From contig NZ_JAUSXM010000001.1 in NCBI RefSeq assembly GCF_030815985.1, positions 1-64,000 on the forward strand: DNA of 64,000 nt, given 5' to 3'. The stretch is from Paenibacillus sp. W2I17. Lineage in GTDB: Bacteria > Bacillota > Bacilli > Paenibacillales > Paenibacillaceae. The notes under the pieces are model-generated. The model saw only the letters and a program-made list of their open reading frames with translations. It was not told the origin of the DNA and did no database searches. Below, in pieces: positions 10,231 through 19,126 of the stretch (position 1 is the first letter of the stretch; each line of letters opens with the position of its first letter). The translations under genes were made by a program, and so were the position numbers.

Positions 10231-11841
10231 ATGAACGTTCGTAAAGGATTGATGCTGCTGCTCATTTTTGTACTTGGATTACAGACAGCAGGCATGACAG
10301 CACAAGCAGCCGGGCAGAAGGAAATCGCTATTTTTCTAGACGGCAACCGTTTGGAATCGGATGTATCACCCTACATCTTGCCCAAAGTAAATGTAACGAT
10401 GGTACCTCTGCGTGTTATTAGCGAAGGACTGGGTGCGTCTGTTTTATGGTCTCAAGCTACTCGTACCGTGACCATTCAGAAATCCGATTCGGTCATCTCT
10501 ATGACAAGCGGGCGCCAGCAGGCGACCGTGGATAACGCTGTAGTTGGTCTGGATGCATCGGTCGAATTGAAACAAGGTCGGGTCATGGTACCCATTCGAT
10601 TTGTCAGTGAGAACCTTGGCATTCGAGTGAACTGGAATCAGTCAGCCCAGACTATTGATCTGTACACAGGAGACGAATCAGTCCCAACTCCTGAACCAAC
10701 CCCGGCAACCCCAGCGGAGCCTGGAGGCACGGGCACTGTACCAGCTTCTGAAGAGATGCGGGGAGCCTGGATTTCCACAGTGAATGGAGACTGGCCTACA
10801 TCCGGTGCCAAGGGAAATGTAGAGAAGCAAAAACAGGAGTATACAAAACAGCTAGATACTTTGCAAGGTATGGGCATTAATGCCGTATTTGTCCAAGTGA
10901 GAGCCAATGGGGATGCCATCTATCCTTCAGGTCTGGTACCTTGGAACAGCGTATTAACAGGAACACAAGGTAAAGATCCAGGTTATGATCCCCTCGCGTT
11001 TATGGTCGAGGAAGCACACAAACGAGGTCTTGAGTTCCACGCCTGGTTTAATCCGTTTAGAGCAACGAACTCAGCGAGTACATCGAACTTGGCTGCAAAT
11101 CACATCTCGAAGCTTCATCCCGACTGGATTGTGAATGCATCCGGCAAATTGTACATTAACCCGGGCATCCCGGAAGCCAGACAGCATATTATCGATACGA
11201 TCATGGAAGTGGTCAATCAGTATGATATTGATGGCGTACATCTGGATGATTATTTCTATCCGTCCAATGTGACTTTTAATGATGATGCAGCCTTCAAAAC
11301 TTACAACACATTGAATACCAAAGACCGTGCTGAATGGCGTCGGGACAATATCAATCAGTTTGTTAAGCAGCTCGGGCAGAGCATTCACAGCGTGAAAGCT
11401 AACGTTGAATATGGAATTAGTCCATTTGGTGTATGGCGTAACAAATCTGTTGATCTGACAGGTTCTGATACCAAAGCAGGAGTAACCGCGTATGACAGCA
11501 TGAATGCAGATGTGCGGACATGGATTAACCAAGAGTGGATCGACTATGTCGCTCCGCAGGTGTATTGGAGTATGACATTGAGCGTAGCCCGATACGACAA
11601 AGTCGTGGACTGGTGGGCGAATGAAGTGGCTAACACAAATGTAAAATTGTATATCGGTCACTCTCCTTATAAGTTAGGTACGCCGGAAATTGGCTGGCAG
11701 ACTTCACAGGAGATCATCGATCAGCTGAACTACAACAAGAAGTATGGTTCGGTCAAAGGGGATATATTCTTTAGTTCACAATACCTGACGAAGAATCCTC
11801 TTGGCTTGATTGCCAAATTAAAAGCCTACTATGGTCTATAA
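10231..11841 (+). CDS. Secreted glycosyl hydrolase-like protein (GHL10/DUF187) with stalk domain
   Basis: A signal peptide (residues 1-27, cleavage after AQA) exports this 536-residue protein. Residues about 30-150 form a copper amine oxidase N-domain-like (stalk) repeat with the typical PLRVISEGLGA and PIRFVSENLG motifs. A Pro/Thr/Glu-rich linker (about 152-170) leads to a GHL10 (DUF187) TIM-barrel domain starting at MRGAWISTV, with DGVHLDDYFYP carrying the likely acidic catalytic residues and an APQVYWS strand. Such proteins (YngK-like) are thought to act on cell-wall or polysaccharide glycans; the substrate is unknown. The ATG follows TTGGAGG. It stands alone, with a hairpin after the stop. 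Confidence 0.88.
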   Translation: MNVRKGLMLLLIFVLGLQTAGMTAQAAGQKEIAIFLDGNRLESDVSPYILPKVNVTMVPLRVISEGLGASVLWSQATRTVTIQKSDSVISMTSGRQQATVDNAVVGLDASVELKQGRVMVPIRFVSENLGIRVNWNQSAQTIDLYTGDESVPTPEPTPATPAEPGGTGTVPASEEMRGAWISTVNGDWPTSGAKGNVEKQKQEYTKQLDTLQGMGINAVFVQVRANGDAIYPSGLVPWNSVLTGTQGKDPGYDPLAFMVEEAHKRGLEFHAWFNPFRATNSASTSNLAANHISKLHPDWIVNASGKLYINPGIPEARQHIIDTIMEVVNQYDIDGVHLDDYFYPSNVTFNDDAAFKTYNTLNTKDRAEWRRDNINQFVKQLGQSIHSVKANVEYGISPFGVWRNKSVDLTGSDTKAGVTAYDSMNADVRTWINQEWIDYVAPQVYWSMTLSVARYDKVVDWWANEVANTNVKLYIGHSPYKLGTPEIGWQTSQEIIDQLNYNKKYGSVKGDIFFSSQYLTKNPLGLIAKLKAYYGL

Positions 11842-11868
11842 AACATTTTAACAATACAGTGATAAGAC

Positions 11869-11926
11869 AAACCCTTGTTCTCATAGAGTGGCAGTAGAAA
11901 TGTGGCTGCCTGGAGAACGGGGGTTT
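11869..11926 (+). terminator. Terminator-like hairpin overlapping the patatin ribosome binding site
   Basis: AAACCCTTGTTCTC (11869-11882) pairs with GAGAACGGGGGTTT (11913-11926), with an inner GGCAG/CTGCC stem. The 3' arm holds the purine-rich GGAGAACGGGGG that serves as the Shine-Dalgarno region for the GTG at 11931. It could end the upstream transcript and also mask the SD in read-through RNA. Confidence 0.6.
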
Positions 11927-11930
11927 TGTT

Positions 11931-12932
11931 GTGTTAATTAACGCGGTGTTTGAAGGTGGAGGCGTGAAGGGAATCTCACTTGCGGGAGCTGTGCAGGGTG
12001 CTCAAGACTGCGGCATTCAGTTTAATCGAGTGGCAGGCACATCATCCGGTTCCATTGTAGCTGCTCTGCTAGCGGCCGGTTACAGGGCCGAGGAGATGAA
12101 AGTCATTATTGAGAATACCCCCTTTGTTTCATTGCTGCGTCGTTCCCCCATATTTAATACCCGATGGATTGGACCCGCGGCAAGGCTGTTCTTGAAGAAA
12201 GGACTATATTCGGGAGAAGCGCTGGAATCATGGATTCGCAAGATGCTGGAGCAGAAAGGGATTCGCACATTTGCTGACTTGCCGCAAGGCAAGTTGCTTA
12301 TTACGGCGTCCGATATATCCAATGGGACCATTCTGGTGCTGCCAGACGATATTCGGCGGTTCGGCATTGATCCTGCCAAGCTGGATGTTGCAAAAGCGGT
12401 ACGTATGAGTTGCAGTATTCCATATTTTTTCGATCCGGTAGTCATACGCAAATCACCAGTATTCTCCAAAGGACTTCCTTTTCAAGATCAGTTCGTGTAT
12501 GTCGTGGATGGTGGATTGCTTAGCAATTTTCCGTTGTGGCTCTTCGATGGTGATCGTTCGGAACGAAGAGGAGACGTTATTCCGGTTGTCGGATTCAAAA
12601 TGGTGGGGAAGACGGAAGTGGAACCTGCCCGGATTAAAGGACCGCTAAGCATGCTTCAGGCCCTTGTGGAGACGATGCTCACAGCACATGATGAACGCTA
12701 TATCGAACAGATTAACCGGTTTCGTACAGTGAAGATACCAACGCTTGGGATTAAACCAACGCAATTTCATTTATCGTTACAGGACAGCACAGCCTTATAT
12801 CGATCAGGTGCAACCGCAGGGAACGAATTTTTCAACGGATGGAATATGAAAATGTATGATGAACAGCTGGACAAACAACGAAAAGAATTGCGCAAGAAAC
12901 AAGCAGAAGCTCCACCTCTGATTCCTGTATAA
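11931..12932 (+). CDS. Patatin-like phospholipase
   Basis: The 333-residue protein has the complete patatin catalytic set: oxyanion hole GGGVKG (residues 9-14), nucleophile motif GTSSGS near residue 37, and the dyad aspartate in VDGGLLSNFPLW near residue 190. Patatins hydrolyse acyl esters of phospholipids with a Ser-Asp dyad. No signal peptide or membrane helix is present, so it is probably cytoplasmic or membrane-associated. The GTG start at 11931 is preceded by GGGGG seven bases upstream. The C-terminus is Lys/Arg/Gln-rich. Natural substrate not known. Confidence 0.9.
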   Translation: MLINAVFEGGGVKGISLAGAVQGAQDCGIQFNRVAGTSSGSIVAALLAAGYRAEEMKVIIENTPFVSLLRRSPIFNTRWIGPAARLFLKKGLYSGEALESWIRKMLEQKGIRTFADLPQGKLLITASDISNGTILVLPDDIRRFGIDPAKLDVAKAVRMSCSIPYFFDPVVIRKSPVFSKGLPFQDQFVYVVDGGLLSNFPLWLFDGDRSERRGDVIPVVGFKMVGKTEVEPARIKGPLSMLQALVETMLTAHDERYIEQINRFRTVKIPTLGIKPTQFHLSLQDSTALYRSGATAGNEFFNGWNMKMYDEQLDKQRKELRKKQAEAPPLIPV

Positions 12933-12936
12933 ACGT

Positions 12937-12977
12937 AAAAAAAGCAATTCTCCACAAGTTGGGAGAACTGCTTTTTT
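12937..12977. terminator. Bidirectional terminator between patatin and yqhP-like gene
   Basis: AAAAAAAGCA-TTCTCC pairs with GGGAGAA-TGCTTTTTTT. Runs of A and T on both sides let it serve the converging genes. Confidence 0.88.
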
Positions 12978-12993
12978 GTATGTTCAGTAGCTT

Positions 12994-13326
12994 TTAGTGA
13001 AATTTCGGAATATCTTCATCGCTTTTCCCTTTTTGTCCTTGAATCACTTGGAAAGGATAATCCTTACGTTTCTTTGAAGAGCCGCTGCTCTTTCTGGCAC
13101 TGGACTGTGCATTAACTTTCGCCATGGTTCGTGCCGATGGTTTAATCTTCGGTGATTTGGTTTTGCTTGCCCAGCGACGAGGCGGATATTTGTACAGCAG
13201 GAATACGGCTCCGAACACGACCAGAGGAATAATGATCCTGGATGGACTAGCGTTCCCCAGCCAAGTCAAGACTCCAACAGCAGCTAGTGCGATGAACGTC
13301 CAAAATAAGATTGCCTGCTTGTTCAT
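12994..13326 (-). CDS. Small membrane protein downstream of yqhQ (YqhP position)
   Basis: A 110-residue protein with two hydrophobic segments (about residues 5-23 and 32-44) followed by a strongly basic, Ser/Lys-rich cytoplasmic tail (KTKSPKIKPSARTMAKVN, SSKKRKDYP). The start is taken as ATG 13326, seven bases after AAGGGTG; a GTG nine bases upstream overlaps the SD. It starts six bases after the yqhQ stop, so both form an operon. Its place equals that of yqhP in B. subtilis, but the sequence alone does not prove orthology. Function unknown. Confidence 0.75.
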   Translation of the reverse strand: MNKQAILFWTFIALAAVGVLTWLGNASPSRIIIPLVVFGAVFLLYKYPPRRWASKTKSPKIKPSARTMAKVNAQSSARKSSGSSKKRKDYPFQVIQGQKGKSDEDIPKFH

Positions 13327-13331
13327 ATCAT

Positions 13332-14324
13332 TCACCCTTTCACAGGATCGAGTGTTGCAACAGGTACTTCTGAGGTAGCAGAGACATTGGCAAGCTTGGC
13401 ATCCAACTCACGCATACGGTTAAACGAAGCAATAGATACTTCTACCTGTTCGTTGGTCGGTTCTTTTGTTGTCAGCAATTGCAGCCACAATCCCGGGTAT
13501 CCGAGATAACGCAGTACAGGGATATCACGTACCGAATTCGTGAGCTTTAACAGTTCAAAAGAAATGCCTAGCACAACTGGCAATAACAATAGACGCTGAC
13601 CCATCCGTTCCCAGAGGTTATCGTACGTGAAAAGGGAGTATAGAAACACTCCAATGATGACAGTCAACATAATGAAACTGCTTCCGCAGCGGTAGTGCAG
13701 TCGGCTGTACTTTTGCACGTTCTCCGGTGTCAGTTCTTCACCAGCTTCATGTGCGCTGATTACTTTGTGTTCCGCTCCATGATACTGGAAGAGACGTTTA
13801 ATCATCGGCGTCTGTGAGATTAACCACAGATAGGCGAGTAACAGGATCAGCTTAATGCCGCCTTCCAGTAAATTATGCAAAAACTGATTGTCGAATGCAT
13901 TTTTGAATAGAAAATTCTCGATAACAACAGGAAGCAATGTGAGCACAACTTTACCAAAAAGGAATGAAAGAATGGCTACGGCGGTCACACCAATAATCAT
14001 GCTAAGGCTCCAGCCCGAACCTTCTTTCTCTTTTTGCTTGGCTTTCTCTTCCGGTTCCAGTTCATCATCAGCATAAGCGTCAGCAGAATAATTAAGATGT
14101 CTGCTACCTTTAACACTTGAATCTATAATGCTGACAATTCCGCGTAATAAAGGAATCCGCCGCAATTTCGTGACCCAGGACTTGTCTTGCTTGGGAACTT
14201 CCAGATACGTAATTTCGCCGTCTTTTCTACGAACAGCTGTAACGTTGACATGTTTCCCACCGAACATTACGCCTTCAATGACAGCTTGCCCCCCATAGCT
14301 GACAGGCTTGGATTGTTGAGGCAA
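13332..14324 (-). CDS. yqhQ: DUF1385 membrane protein YqhQ
   Basis: The 330-residue protein matches the DUF1385 family: N-terminal YGGQAVIEGVMFGGKHVN, then LRRIPLLRGI, two hydrophobic segments, the family motif FQYHGAEHKVISAHEAGE, and RCGSSFIML in a further hydrophobic region. The family is widespread in spore-formers; its role is unresolved, though the conserved His/Glu/Cys residues suggest metal binding. TTG 14324 is preferred as start because AAGGTG lies six bases upstream; GTG 14333 sits inside the SD. Divergent from yqhR. Confidence 0.88.
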   Translation of the reverse strand: MPQQSKPVSYGGQAVIEGVMFGGKHVNVTAVRRKDGEITYLEVPKQDKSWVTKLRRIPLLRGIVSIIDSSVKGSRHLNYSADAYADDELEPEEKAKQKEKEGSGWSLSMIIGVTAVAILSFLFGKVVLTLLPVVIENFLFKNAFDNQFLHNLLEGGIKLILLLAYLWLISQTPMIKRLFQYHGAEHKVISAHEAGEELTPENVQKYSRLHYRCGSSFIMLTVIIGVFLYSLFTYDNLWERMGQRLLLLPVVLGISFELLKLTNSVRDIPVLRYLGYPGLWLQLLTTKEPTNEQVEVSIASFNRMRELDAKLANVSATSEVPVATLDPVKG

Positions 14325-14537
14325 ATTATTCACCTTCCTATTCTGTTCTAGGCCTTCGCGATCAAAGGCAGTTTTATAACCCTATTGTATCGAATTTTAA
14401 GCGCAATTTCTAGTTTGTGAGTCAATCCTTGAAGGATGTTGTTAAGATTGTCCTGTTTTGAACATACTACCTCGTAGAATCAGGCAGAAAATTCGAGGCA
14501 TAGTACGGGATTATCAACTGAATGAAGGAGAATATCG

Positions 14538-15116
14538 ATGACAGAGCGTACGCATGAAGATACATTGCGAGATGAAGGCCAACGTCCGAAAGAACGGCAG
14601 CAAAAAGACAGAGGCAGGCGCCCTACCCAGAGGCAAGGTCAAGCTCACTACTACACGAAGCCATTTTCCTTTGCGTTAGAGCTTGGCTTCTTTGCCGGTT
14701 TTATCTGGGGCGGGCTGCATTGGCTATTCTATCTGCTGCATTTTACGATTGTACCTGTCGGATTTCTGGCCGAGCCTTTTTTCAAACATGAATATATATA
14801 TACCGCAGCTGGACATTTGACAGGCTGGTTGTTTTTTATCGTTTTTTCCATCTTGGCTTCCTTGCTCTACACGTTCACGATTAGAAAATTAAAAGGACCG
14901 GTACCCGGCATGGTGTATGGAATTGTCTGGTGGCTGATTCTCTTTATACTGGTAGGACCGAAACTCGGGATGATGAAGCCTTTGAACGGTTTAACGTGGG
15001 ATTCGATCATCACGGAACTCTGTTTCTTTTTGCTATGGGGGCTGTTCATTGGTTACACGGTGGCCATGGAGTACACGGATGAACGCAAACGCGAGCCGGA
15101 GCAAGCGGGGGCATAG
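14538..15116 (+). CDS. yqhR: YqhR-like membrane protein
   Basis: The 192-residue protein has a charged N-terminal tail of about 40 residues (many Arg, Gln, Glu) and four hydrophobic segments, with the YqhR-like features FFAGFIWGGLHWLFYLLHFT and GVVW-type segment GIVWWLILFILVGP. It is first in a run of same-strand genes (yqhR-aroQ-papA) as in B. subtilis. ATG 14538 follows AAGGAGAA. Function unknown. Confidence 0.85.
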   Translation: MTERTHEDTLRDEGQRPKERQQKDRGRRPTQRQGQAHYYTKPFSFALELGFFAGFIWGGLHWLFYLLHFTIVPVGFLAEPFFKHEYIYTAAGHLTGWLFFIVFSILASLLYTFTIRKLKGPVPGMVYGIVWWLILFILVGPKLGMMKPLNGLTWDSIITELCFFLLWGLFIGYTVAMEYTDERKREPEQAGA

Positions 15117-15192
15117 CGCAAAAAAGCTTCTCAATCCGGCAATGGCTGTGTTAAAATAGCAGATGGTTATTTGCAGAGAGGGTGGAGCAGCG

Positions 15193-15636
15193 ATGAAACG
15201 AATTATTGTGATCAATGGTCCGAACCTGAACATGCTTGGTGTACGTGAACCGGGCATCTATGGAACGCTTAGTCTGAAGGATATTGAGGACAAAATTCGC
15301 AGACAGGCTGATGAAATTGGCGTCTCCATCGCTTTTTATCAATCGAACCATGAAGGGGACATCATTGACCGCATTCATGCAGCGATGGGTGAGGCAGACG
15401 GAATAATATTGAATGCCGGAGCATTTACCCATTATAGCTATGCTATACGTGATGCAATCAATGCTGTAAAAGTCCCTACGGTGGAAGTACATCTATCCAA
15501 CATTCATGCACGCGAAGCGTTCAGACATCATTCAGTGATTGCAGCGGAAACAATCGGGCAGATTGCCGGATTTGGCGAAGTAAGCTATGAACTGGGATTG
15601 CTGGCTCTTGTGCGTCATCTGGACAAACAAACCTGA
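15193..15636 (+). CDS. aroQ: 3-dehydroquinate dehydratase, type II
   Basis: The 147-residue enzyme converts 3-dehydroquinate to 3-dehydroshikimate in the shikimate pathway (in some bacteria also in quinate catabolism). Type II landmarks are NGPNLNMLGVREPGIYG with the flexible lid and catalytic Tyr/Arg, QSNHEGDIID, NAGAFTHYS and EVHLSNIHARE with the catalytic His. It assembles as a dodecamer in known members. ATG 15193 follows GGTGGAG. It lies 39 bases upstream of the proline peptidase gene, a conserved Bacilli pairing. Confidence 0.96.
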   Translation: MKRIIVINGPNLNMLGVREPGIYGTLSLKDIEDKIRRQADEIGVSIAFYQSNHEGDIIDRIHAAMGEADGIILNAGAFTHYSYAIRDAINAVKVPTVEVHLSNIHAREAFRHHSVIAAETIGQIAGFGEVSYELGLLALVRHLDKQT

Positions 15637-15675
15637 GCCGGGAACCCGGGAATGTGAGAGAAAGAAGGGTTACCG

Positions 15676-16749
15676 ATGGAAAACAAACGAGTAAATAAGT
15701 TGCGTGAAGCCATGCGTGAGCATGAACTCACTGCAATGCTGATTACAAACCCGATTAACCGTCGTTATATGACGGGCTTTACAGGCTCGGCGGGATATGT
15801 GCTGATTACGGAACAGGATGCCTATTTGCTGACTGATTTCCGATATATGTCACAAGCGCCTCAGCAAGCCAAAGGATTTACTGTTGTCGAGCACGGAGCC
15901 AAGCCGATGGATACGGTGCGCGAACTACTGACATCCGCGAATATTAAAGCAGTTGGCTTCGAGCAGGATAGTGTTACATTTGGCACGCACTCCGCTTATG
16001 CTGAAGCACTGCAGTCTATTGAACTGAAAGCTGTATCCGGGATCGTGGAACAACTTCGTATATTCAAGGATGAAGACGAGATCGCGGTCATGCAGAGAGC
16101 AGCAGATCTGGCGGATGCCACGTTCAGCCACGTTTTGCAGTTTGCAAAACCAGGTATGACGGAGCGTGAAGTGGATCTGGAGATGGAGTTTTTCATGCGC
16201 AAACATGGAGCAACGTCCTCTTCGTTTGACACCATTGTAGCATCGGGTGAACGTTCTGCTATGCCTCACGGTGTAGCAAGCAGCAAGGTCATCGGACAGA
16301 ATGAGTTAATTACATTTGACTTTGGTGCACTTTTGGACGGATACTGTTCAGATCTGACACGTACCATTGCAACAGGTACACCTGTACCTGAACTGCGCAA
16401 AATTTATGACATTGTACTGGAAGCTCAGTTACATACGCTGGAGAACCTGAAACCGGGCATGACCGGACGGGAAGCAGATGCATTGGCTCGTGATATCATT
16501 GCAGGTCACGGATATGGAGATCAATTCGGACACAGCACAGGCCACGGTCTGGGGATGGAAGTTCACGAAGCTCCTCGCTTGTCCAAGCTTAGCGACGATG
16601 TATTGAAACCGGGTATGGTTGTTACCGTTGAACCGGGTATATATATTGACGGGCTTGGCGGCGTGCGTATCGAGGATGACGTAGTGATTACCGAGACGGG
16701 TATTCATATTCTCACGAAGTCGGACAAGAAGTTCACCGTAATCGGCTAA
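15676..16749 (+). CDS. papA: Xaa-Pro dipeptidase/aminopeptidase, M24B family (YqhT type)
   Basis: The 357-residue protein has a creatinase-like N-terminal domain (residues 1-125, with [16 protein letters not shown]) and a pita-bread metallopeptidase domain. The five dinuclear metal ligands are visible: Asp in [18 protein letters not shown] (two), His in [14 protein letters not shown], Glu in TVEPGIY and Glu in VRIEDDV. It cleaves peptides with proline in second position. The ATG follows GAAAGAAGGG. The pairing with efp, whose product helps translate polyproline, is conserved in Bacilli. Confidence 0.93.
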   Translation: MENKRVNKLREAMREHELTAMLITNPINRRYMTGFTGSAGYVLITEQDAYLLTDFRYMSQAPQQAKGFTVVEHGAKPMDTVRELLTSANIKAVGFEQDSVTFGTHSAYAEALQSIELKAVSGIVEQLRIFKDEDEIAVMQRAADLADATFSHVLQFAKPGMTEREVDLEMEFFMRKHGATSSSFDTIVASGERSAMPHGVASSKVIGQNELITFDFGALLDGYCSDLTRTIATGTPVPELRKIYDIVLEAQLHTLENLKPGMTGREADALARDIIAGHGYGDQFGHSTGHGLGMEVHEAPRLSKLSDDVLKPGMVVTVEPGIYIDGLGGVRIEDDVVITETGIHILTKSDKKFTVIG

Positions 16750-16840
16750 ATTACAGCCACAGGGATATAAGACGATTTTTAATGTGTTATTTAAATTGAA
16801 AATAAGAAATTTCACCATAACGGAGAATGCAGAACCAATC

Positions 16841-16950
16841 TGAAGAAGCGAAGCGTTCGCCTTTATCACCGGATTTTCCCATGGATAATGGGATCAAAAA
16901 AATCTGGGGATAACAGCGGTCGGAGGATGGTACTGCAATCGAAGTGAACG
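16841..16950 (+). ncRNA. Structured intergenic RNA-like element, copy 1 (papA-efp)
   Basis: This segment shares ordered motifs with 63521-63622: TTCGCCTTTATC, CCGGATTT, a variable hairpin, ATCAAAAAAATCTGGGGA / ATGAAAAAAATCTGGGGA, AACAGCG(G/A)TCG and CATCG-like plus AGTGA. A helix is formed by TATCACCGGATTT (16864-16876) with AAATCTGGGGATA (16900-16912); it encloses the hairpin TCCCAT/ATGGGA (16877-16893). In copy 2 the hairpin is CCTTT/AAAGG, i.e. different sequence but still paired. A 5' stem GCGAA/TTCGC also differs while keeping pairing. Orientation is not certain. No coding potential seen. I know no named family that matches. Confidence 0.6.
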
Positions 16951-17039
16951 AGGTGGCCTTTCTTGGGCTCATTTTACATATAACTTTAACCCATCGTTTT
17001 ATATCACCTACTTTTTAACCATATCAGGAGGGATTTTTT

Positions 17040-17597
17040 GTGATTTCAGTAAACGATTTTAAAACAGGCTTGACCGTGCAAGTAGATAACGATATCTATA
17101 CCGTGCTTGATTTCCAACACGTTAAACCAGGTAAAGGCGCTGCCTTCGTACGTTCCAAATTGAAAAACCTGCGTAACGGAAACACCGTTGAAAAAACATT
17201 CCGTGCAGGCGAAACTATTGGTCGTGCCATCATCGAAAATCGTGGCGTATCCTACCTGTATGCAAGCGGTACAGAGCACACGTTCATGGATAACGAAACA
17301 TATGATCAGTTCACATTGACTAGTGATCAACTGGAATGGGAATTGAACTTCCTGAAAGAAAACATGGTCGTTAAGATTGTTAGCTACCAAGGTGAAATCC
17401 TCGGAATTGACTTGCCAACAAGCGTTGAGTTGAAAGTCATCGAGACTGAGCCAAGTGTTAAAGGTAACACTGCACAAGGTGCTACCAAAAATGCAAAAGT
17501 GGAAACAGGTCTGAACGTACAGGTTCCTTTGTTCATTAACGAAGGTGACGTTCTCCTGATTGACACACGTGAAGGTAAATACTCTTCCCGTGCGTAA
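17040..17597 (+). CDS. efp: Translation elongation factor P
   Basis: The 185-residue protein has the three-domain beta-barrel EF-P sequence, starting [40 protein letters not shown], where Lys at the PGKGA loop tip is the residue that enters the ribosomal peptidyl-transferase centre, and ending with the signature domain [27 protein letters not shown] relieves ribosome stalling at consecutive prolines. GTG 17040 follows AGGAGGGA (17026-17033). Its own terminator follows. Confidence 0.97.
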   Translation: MISVNDFKTGLTVQVDNDIYTVLDFQHVKPGKGAAFVRSKLKNLRNGNTVEKTFRAGETIGRAIIENRGVSYLYASGTEHTFMDNETYDQFTLTSDQLEWELNFLKENMVVKIVSYQGEILGIDLPTSVELKVIETEPSVKGNTAQGATKNAKVETGLNVQVPLFINEGDVLLIDTREGKYSSRA

Positions 17598-17633
17598 CTT
17601 TCACAAGCTGTAAGCTAAAAAAGGTTATTAACA

Positions 17634-17667
17634 ACCCTTTGCCATTCCTTTGGCAGAGGGTTTTTTC
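17634..17667 (+). terminator. Terminator after efp
   Basis: AACCCT-TGCC pairs with GGCA-AGGGTT, followed by six T. Confidence 0.85.
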
Positions 17668-17787
17668 GAAAAAAGATTAGCCTATCAGGCGCTTTCGTAA
17701 TATACTGGGTTAAAGTCATTTCTCGTAGAGAATAATGACGATGGACATTAATTATGCATACTGCACAAGGTAGGGAGTGGATTTGCG

Positions 17788-19041
17788 TTGTCATTGTACG
17801 TCATGAAATTTGGGGGCAGCTCGGTCGGAGATACAGAACGCATGAAGCGTGTAGCCGGACGTGTTGTAGAAAAAGCTGATGAAGGACATCGGTGTGTAGT
17901 CGTGGTTTCGGCCATGGGGGATACAACAGATGATTTGATTGATCAGGCAAAACAACTGAATAGTGATCTGCCTGCTCGTGAGATGGATATGCTCTTAACG
18001 ACAGGAGAACAGATTTCGATCTCTTTGTTATCGATGGCTATTCAAGCGCTTGGACGTAAAGCAGTATCGTTTACGGGCTGGCAAGCGGGATTCCGCACAG
18101 AGCCGGTTCACGGAAAAGCGCGTATTCATGATATTCAACCTGCCCGTGTGAATGCAGCACTTGCCGAGGGCAATATTGTTATTGTTGCAGGCTTCCAGGG
18201 CATGACGGAAGACGGCGAGATCACAACGCTGGGTCGTGGTGGTTCGGATACGACAGCTGTAGCGCTGGCAGCAGCAATTAAGGCTGATGCGTGTGAGATC
18301 TATACGGATGTAGACGGAATCTATTCTACGGACCCGCGGATCGTTAAGGTTGCGCGCAAGCTGAAGGAAATATCCTATGACGAAATGCTGGAACTTGCTA
18401 ATTTGGGAGCAGCGGTGCTGCATCCGCGTGCAGTAGAGTACGCGAAGCATTCCGGTGTACCTTTAATTGTAAGATCCAGCTTTAACCATAATGAAGGAAC
18501 GGTTGTGAAGGAGGAAGCAGCAATGGAACAAGGCGTAGTGGTTAGTGGTATTGCCTATGACAAAAATGTGGCTCGCATCAGTATTCTGGGTGTGCCGGAT
18601 GTACCAGGAGTTCTGGCTGAAGTATTTGGTGCGCTTGCATCCAATCAGCTGGATGTGGACATTATCGTTCAGAGCGGTGTGATGGATGGCAAAGCGGACT
18701 TCTCTTTCTCTGTGGCGCTGTCTGATCGTGAGAACGCATTACGTGTCATTGAAGGCCTTCACAGCCGTTTGCCTTACCGTGAAGTCACATCAGAGGAGAA
18801 CCTCGTTAAAATCTCCATTGTTGGCGCAGGCATGGTCAGTCACCCAGGTGTAGCTGCGAAGATGTTCAAAGTTATTTCCGCTGAAGGCGTAAGTATCAAG
18901 ATGGTGAGCACTTCCGAGATCAAAGTATCTTGTGTTATTGACGGAGATAAGCTGCATGACGTCATTAAGGCATTGCACACAGCATATGATCTCGACACTG
19001 CCGAGCAAGCCGTTATCGGTGGACCTCAAGATCGCAGATAA
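17788..19041 (+). CDS. lysC: Aspartate kinase
   Basis: The 417-residue enzyme makes 4-phospho-aspartate, the first step to lysine, diaminopimelate, methionine and threonine. The kinase domain has MKFGGSSVGD, GGSDTTAVALAAA and YTDVDGIYSTDPRIV. Two C-terminal ACT domains (about residues 265-335 and 345-405; ISILGVPDVPGVLAEVF and ISIVGAGMVSHPGVAAKMF) bind feedback inhibitors. An internal start for a separate beta subunit, known in B. subtilis LysC, is plausible: a GTG/ATG lies near the end of the kinase domain after GAAGGAGGAAGC (about 18508-18519; ATG 18523). Start is TTG 17788 after AGGGAG. The 120-base gap after the efp terminator is too short for a lysine riboswitch. Confidence 0.95.
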   Translation: MSLYVMKFGGSSVGDTERMKRVAGRVVEKADEGHRCVVVVSAMGDTTDDLIDQAKQLNSDLPAREMDMLLTTGEQISISLLSMAIQALGRKAVSFTGWQAGFRTEPVHGKARIHDIQPARVNAALAEGNIVIVAGFQGMTEDGEITTLGRGGSDTTAVALAAAIKADACEIYTDVDGIYSTDPRIVKVARKLKEISYDEMLELANLGAAVLHPRAVEYAKHSGVPLIVRSSFNHNEGTVVKEEAAMEQGVVVSGIAYDKNVARISILGVPDVPGVLAEVFGALASNQLDVDIIVQSGVMDGKADFSFSVALSDRENALRVIEGLHSRLPYREVTSEENLVKISIVGAGMVSHPGVAAKMFKVISAEGVSIKMVSTSEIKVSCVIDGDKLHDVIKALHTAYDLDTAEQAVIGGPQDRR

Positions 19042-19066
19042 GTATTTTCTGTGTATGTAAATTAGC

Positions 19067-19107
19067 AAAGGTGTACTGTTGCCAACGGGCAGCAGTACAC
19101 CTTTTTT
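19067..19107 (+). terminator. Terminator after lysC
   Basis: AAAGGTGTACTG-TGCC pairs with GGCA-CAGTACACCTTT, followed by T-run. Confidence 0.9.
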
Positions 19108-19126
19108 GTTGTTCTCATAGCAATTC

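Noticed and set aside
17597..17787. Lysine riboswitch before lysC
   Set aside because: Only about 120 bases remain after the efp terminator and no L-box motifs are visible.
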